Source: Brevibacillus agri
GTDB taxonomy: Bacteria > Bacillota > Bacilli > Brevibacillales > Brevibacillaceae
Reading direction: 5' to 3'
DNA length: 64,000 bases
Assembly: GCF_004117055.1 (NCBI RefSeq)
Contig: NZ_CP026363.1
Location: 2,596,001 to 2,660,000, forward strand
Of this stretch, positions 61,109 to 64,000 are shown one piece after another. The notes under the pieces were generated by a model. That model had not been told where the DNA came from. It saw only the letters and a program-made list of their open reading frames with translations, and made no database searches. The position numbers were made by a program, and so were the translations under genes. The first letter of the stretch is position 1. Every line of letters starts with the position of its first letter.

Positions 61109-61897
61109 GTGGCACGGCTAACCAGTCAAGAAAAAGCAAAAGAGTTCGATAAATGGGTCATGTGGAAGCAAGAGGGCAGTCGCGAAGCGGAAGTTGATCT
61201 CATCACCAAGTTTTTGCCGCTGGTGGACAAGGTGGCAAATCGGCTGGCCATCAATTTGCCGGCTAACGTGGACAAGGATGACTTAATCAGCTACGGACGA
61301 TTTGGGTTGCTGGACGCTTTGGCCAAATTCGATCATACGCGGGGACTGCAATTCGAGACATATGCTATGTGGCGCATTCGCGGAGCCATGATTGACGGCC
61401 TGCGTGAAAATGACTGGATCCCTCGCACCGTTCGGGACAAGGCCAAAAAAATCGAAGAAGCGTACACCACCTTGGAGCAGAAAATGCTGCGAATGCCAAC
61501 CGATCAGGAAGTTTCCGAATATCTCGGAATAAGCGAAAAAGATCTGCAGCAGGTGTTTCTGGAAACCTCTTTGGCCAGCATGGTTTCCATTGACGAGGCA
61601 GTAGGGGAAGAGGACGAGCAGAAGACCGCAAGACATTCCTACATCGTGGACGAGCTGACTCCGCGACCGGAAACGGTAGCAGAAGTCGGCAGCTTGAAAG
61701 AAGTGCTAGTAGGTGTAATCGACAAGCTTCCAGAGAAGGAAAGACTCGTCGTCTCCCTGTTTTACTTCGAGGAGATGACGCTGTCCGAAATCGCTGAAAT
61801 CATGAGCTTGTCACCTTCACGGATCTCCCAGCTTCATTCGAAGGCTCTTTTCCGGCTTCGTTCCGCCTTGTCGAGATGGAAGTCGCAATTGATGTAA
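61109..61897 (+). CDS. sigD: RNA polymerase sigma factor SigD (FliA family)
   Basis: This is the flagellar sigma factor for late genes (flagellin, motility, autolysins). The 262-residue protein has region 2 (DKVANRLAINLPANVDKDDLISYGRFGLLDALAKFD, QFETYAMWRIRGAMIDGLRENDWIPR), region 3 and region 4 (LPEKERLVVSLFYFEEMTLSEIAEIMSLSPSRISQLHSKALFRLRSAL). The start is GTG after AAAGGTTGGTGA. It is one of the last genes of the fla/che operon, as in Bacillus. Confidence 0.97.
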   Translation: MARLTSQEKAKEFDKWVMWKQEGSREAEVDLITKFLPLVDKVANRLAINLPANVDKDDLISYGRFGLLDALAKFDHTRGLQFETYAMWRIRGAMIDGLRENDWIPRTVRDKAKKIEEAYTTLEQKMLRMPTDQEVSEYLGISEKDLQQVFLETSLASMVSIDEAVGEEDEQKTARHSYIVDELTPRPETVAEVGSLKEVLVGVIDKLPEKERLVVSLFYFEEMTLSEIAEIMSLSPSRISQLHSKALFRLRSALSRWKSQLM

Positions 61898-61932
61898 ACG
61901 TAATGTACCCAAGCTTGAGAGGGGTAGAATGT

Positions 61933-63348
61933 ATGGAAGGGATCGGGAATTATAGACTAGAGGTAAAAATCTCAGCAGATAAACTAGAGGCAGAAATCTT
62001 TCTGAAAGTCGGGGAAGAAGACCTCGAAAGCATCGTGCTCAAGGAATCGGACGTCTACAACGCGCTGCAAACGAGCAAAGTGAAGGCGGGCATCCTCGAA
62101 GAAGTTGTGCAGGAGCTGTGTGCAATCCCTGCGAAGTATGCAAACGCCCGCGTCACGATTGCGCGCGGAGTCGCTCCAGTTGACGGAACCGATGCTTTTA
62201 TCGAGTATCCGTATTTGGCAACTGTTTCCGATGAGGAAGGGCCAAAAGAACTGGAAGATGGCCGAGTCGATTTTTATAATATAACCAGCATACCGAATGT
62301 AGTAAAAGGACAGCTCTTAGCCCGCAAAATTCCAGCTACCCCTGGAACCCCGGGGACAGCAGTTACCGGAGAGCCCATCGCTCCCAAAGCAGGCAAGGAA
62401 ATCAACATCAAGCCCGGCAAAAATGTCGTGCACAACCAGGAGCGTACGATGCTTTACGCTGCCATTGATGGACAAGTTTCCTTTACCGACCAGGACAAAC
62501 TGAACGTCTTTCCCGTTTTTGAAGTGAACGGGGATGTCGATTTTGGTGTAGGCAACATTGACTTTGTGGGAACGGTGGTCATTCGCGGGAACGTATTGAA
62601 CGGATTTCGGGTCAAGGCATCTGGCGATATCCGCGTGTTGGGAAGCGTGGAAGGAGCCGAACTGTACGCGGACGGGTCGATTGAGATTAAAAGCGGCATC
62701 GTGGCGCAGGACAAAGGCATGATCGTCGCAGGGAAGGACATCCGCACGTCGTTTATCCAAAATGCGAATGTGACGGCGGGCCATCAGGTGATCGTGTCGC
62801 AGAGCATCATGTTTTCCACCGTGCGGGCAGGAAAGCAAATCATTTGCAAAGGCCCGAAAGGCATTATTATCGGGGGCGTCCTGCAGGCGGGAGAAAAAAT
62901 TGCCGCCCGGGTGTTCGGCAACAACAGCGCAACCCCTACCGTTTTGGAGGTAGGCGTGAAGCCGGAACTGCGCCAGGAACTGGCCAACATTCAAAAAGAT
63001 TTGCAGAATGTGTATGAAAATTTACGCAAAACGGATCAGGGCCTGGGTGTGCTCAATCAAATTTTGCACTCAGGCAAGGAGCTTACAACCGAAAAGCGGA
63101 TCATGCAAATCAAGCTGACCAATACGCGACTGGTTTTGGAAAAGGAATGCAAGGAGCTTGAAGCCCGGAAAAAGGAGCTGGAAATCGAGCTAAAAGGCGA
63201 AGGCCCCGCCGCCGTAGAGGTGTACCAAGTTATGTATCCGGGGATCAAGCTGACATTCGGCAAGCTCGTGCATTTTATCAAGCATGAGTACGCCCGGACG
63301 CGCTTTATCGTCCTCGATGGGGAAATCAGTACCGCAACCCTCATCTAA
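61933..63348 (+). CDS. FapA-family (DUF342) protein
   Basis: This 471-residue protein has the DUF342/FapA beta-helix: many short Gly/Ile repeats (GNVLNGFRVKASGDIRVLGSVEGAELYADGSIEIKSGI, GKDIRTSFIQNANVTAGHQVIVSQ) after an N-terminal part, then a C-terminal coiled coil (LRQELANIQKDLQNVYENLRKTDQGL ... LEKECKELEARKKELEI). The family is called flagellar assembly protein A in some species and polymerises, but the role here is unknown. ATG 61933 follows GAGAGGGG. Confidence 0.88.
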   Translation: MEGIGNYRLEVKISADKLEAEIFLKVGEEDLESIVLKESDVYNALQTSKVKAGILEEVVQELCAIPAKYANARVTIARGVAPVDGTDAFIEYPYLATVSDEEGPKELEDGRVDFYNITSIPNVVKGQLLARKIPATPGTPGTAVTGEPIAPKAGKEINIKPGKNVVHNQERTMLYAAIDGQVSFTDQDKLNVFPVFEVNGDVDFGVGNIDFVGTVVIRGNVLNGFRVKASGDIRVLGSVEGAELYADGSIEIKSGIVAQDKGMIVAGKDIRTSFIQNANVTAGHQVIVSQSIMFSTVRAGKQIICKGPKGIIIGGVLQAGEKIAARVFGNNSATPTVLEVGVKPELRQELANIQKDLQNVYENLRKTDQGLGVLNQILHSGKELTTEKRIMQIKLTNTRLVLEKECKELEARKKELEIELKGEGPAAVEVYQVMYPGIKLTFGKLVHFIKHEYARTRFIVLDGEISTATLI

Positions 63349-63391
63349 AAGCCGAGTTTGATTCCGCAGGCGAGGAAGGGAGTTGAGCTGT

Positions 63392-63733
63392 ATGAGTTTG
63401 AAAGCGGTTGAATTGCAAGTGGCGCTGCCACGCACGTTAGAGGTCAGCCGGATTCAGGAGCACCAGCTACAACGGTCCATGCATGAAACACAGTCGATGA
63501 TCGATCAGCGCAAAGATTTGGACGCGCACATGCGCCAGCGTCCGGCGAACGTCGATGAAACGCAAAAAAATCAGATTCGCGAGAGGGAGCAGGGACAGCA
63601 GCAGAAGCAGGAGGACCCAGCGCACAGCGCATCTGCCGAAGCAAAGAATGCCGCAGCAAAAGAGCACAGCTCCCCTTCCTCTGTCTCCATGCGAGATCCC
63701 ATGCGCGGGCGCTTTATTGATATTTCCTTATAA
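63392..63733 (+). CDS. Uncharacterised helical protein, flagellar operon
   Basis: This 113-residue protein is not assigned a function. It is charged and mainly helical (SRIQEHQLQRSMHETQSMIDQRKDLDAHM, EREQGQQQKQEDP), with a low-complexity Ala/Ser/Pro/Gln middle and a short conserved-looking end (DPMRGRFIDISL). No membrane part is seen. It follows the FapA-family gene by 43 bases and precedes the SwrB-like gene, so it is likely in the operon. The ATG follows AAGGGAG. Confidence 0.75.
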   Translation: MSLKAVELQVALPRTLEVSRIQEHQLQRSMHETQSMIDQRKDLDAHMRQRPANVDETQKNQIREREQGQQQKQEDPAHSASAEAKNAAAKEHSSPSSVSMRDPMRGRFIDISL

Positions 63734-63774
63734 AAGGAACAAAGTAAGACAAGCCAGAAGCAAAGGTGGCCAAC

Positions 63775-64000
63775 ATGGACCAAGTGTATCTCATCTTGAT
63801 TGGAGCGGGAATCATCATCATGCTGCTTGCTTTTTTCCTGCAAAGAAAGACGCCGGATGATGCTGCCGCCATACCGACACAGCGACTGACAGACAAGGCA
63901 GAAACTGAAAAAAGCCTGCAACGGTTAAGCAAGCAGTTCAAGCAGGAAACCGCCCTTCTTTCTGCCGAATGGCAAGAAACAAGGGCTGATTTGCTTCACG
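63775..64000 (+). CDS. swrB: SwrB/YlxL-like protein, N-terminal part (cut by window end)
   Basis: The first 75 codons of a gene that runs past the window end. The protein begins MDQVYLILIGAGIIIMLLAFFLQ, one membrane helix, then a charged region heading into coiled coil (KSLQRLSKQFKQETALLSAEWQETR). This is the form of SwrB/YlxL, encoded after sigD in Bacillus, where it activates flagellar export. Identity rests on position and shape. AAAGGTGG precedes the ATG. Confidence 0.6.
   Translation, partial: MDQVYLILIGAGIIIMLLAFFLQRKTPDDAAAIPTQRLTDKAETEKSLQRLSKQFKQETALLSAEWQETRADLLH

Overview
The window looks like chromosome from a Gram-positive, endospore-former-type member of the Bacilli, most like Brevibacillus (Paenibacillaceae). 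This rests on the moderately high GC, strong GGAGG-type ribosome binding sites, and a gene order that matches the Bacillus smc-ftsY-ylxM-ffh-rpsP ... sucCD-dprA-topA-trmFO-xerC-clpQY-codY-fla/che backbone almost gene for gene. The genus is inferred from synteny and protein character; no rRNA or tRNA gene lies here. Nearly all genes are on the + strand; the one supported minus-strand gene encodes a chagasin-like protein.

Layout. (1) 1-11.5 kb: 3' end of smc, then the protein-targeting and translation block ftsY, ylxM, ffh, rpsP, khpA, ylqD, rimM, trmD, rplS, lepB, rbgA, rnhB, followed by ylqG and ylqH (FliK-like and FlhB-tail-like proteins outside the flagellar operon) and a YraN-family nuclease-like gene. 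(2) 11.5-23.3 kb: an accessory stretch between yraN and sucC. It holds a secreted five-repeat Big2 protein under a perfect inverted repeat, a RlaP-type nucleotidyltransferase, an unrecognised protein with a PAK repeat, a 63-codon orphan, comM/yifB, a chagasin-family inhibitor, a three-gene cassette (EAL phosphodiesterase, small unknown protein, CBS-CBS-GGDEF protein) behind a foldable leader, a UPF0145 protein, an SCP2-like protein, an AlbA_2 protein and a lipoprotein. (3) 23.4-34.1 kb: sucCD, dprA, topA, trmFO, xerC, hslV, hslU, codY, closed by a clear terminator. (4) 34.4-64 kb: a continuous fla/che operon of 35 genes from flgB to a SwrB-like gene cut by the window end. It encodes the basal body, export apparatus, C ring, stator-side and placement proteins, a CheC/CheD/FliY-type chemotaxis set, and sigma-D.

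How it works together. Region 1 makes the SRP pathway (Ffh/FtsY) and the proteins that finish tRNA, 16S and 50S maturation. Region 4 builds and steers flagella and encodes the sigma factor for late flagellar genes. The c-di-GMP cassette in region 2 plausibly feeds the motile/sessile choice, and YlqG/YlqH resemble export-gate and hook-length parts, but both links are inference.

Most notable observations: no flgD hook-cap gene in an otherwise complete fla/che operon; the EAL / unknown / CBS-GGDEF cassette with a structured leader; a HslV whose N-terminus lacks the Ser used by Bacillus CodW; several foldable leaders (rpsP, rplS, sucC); and a perfect 17-bp inverted repeat upstream of the Big2 protein. 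I saw no phage, insertion sequence, CRISPR array or clearly new multi-gene system; the c-di-GMP cassette is the best candidate for something undescribed.
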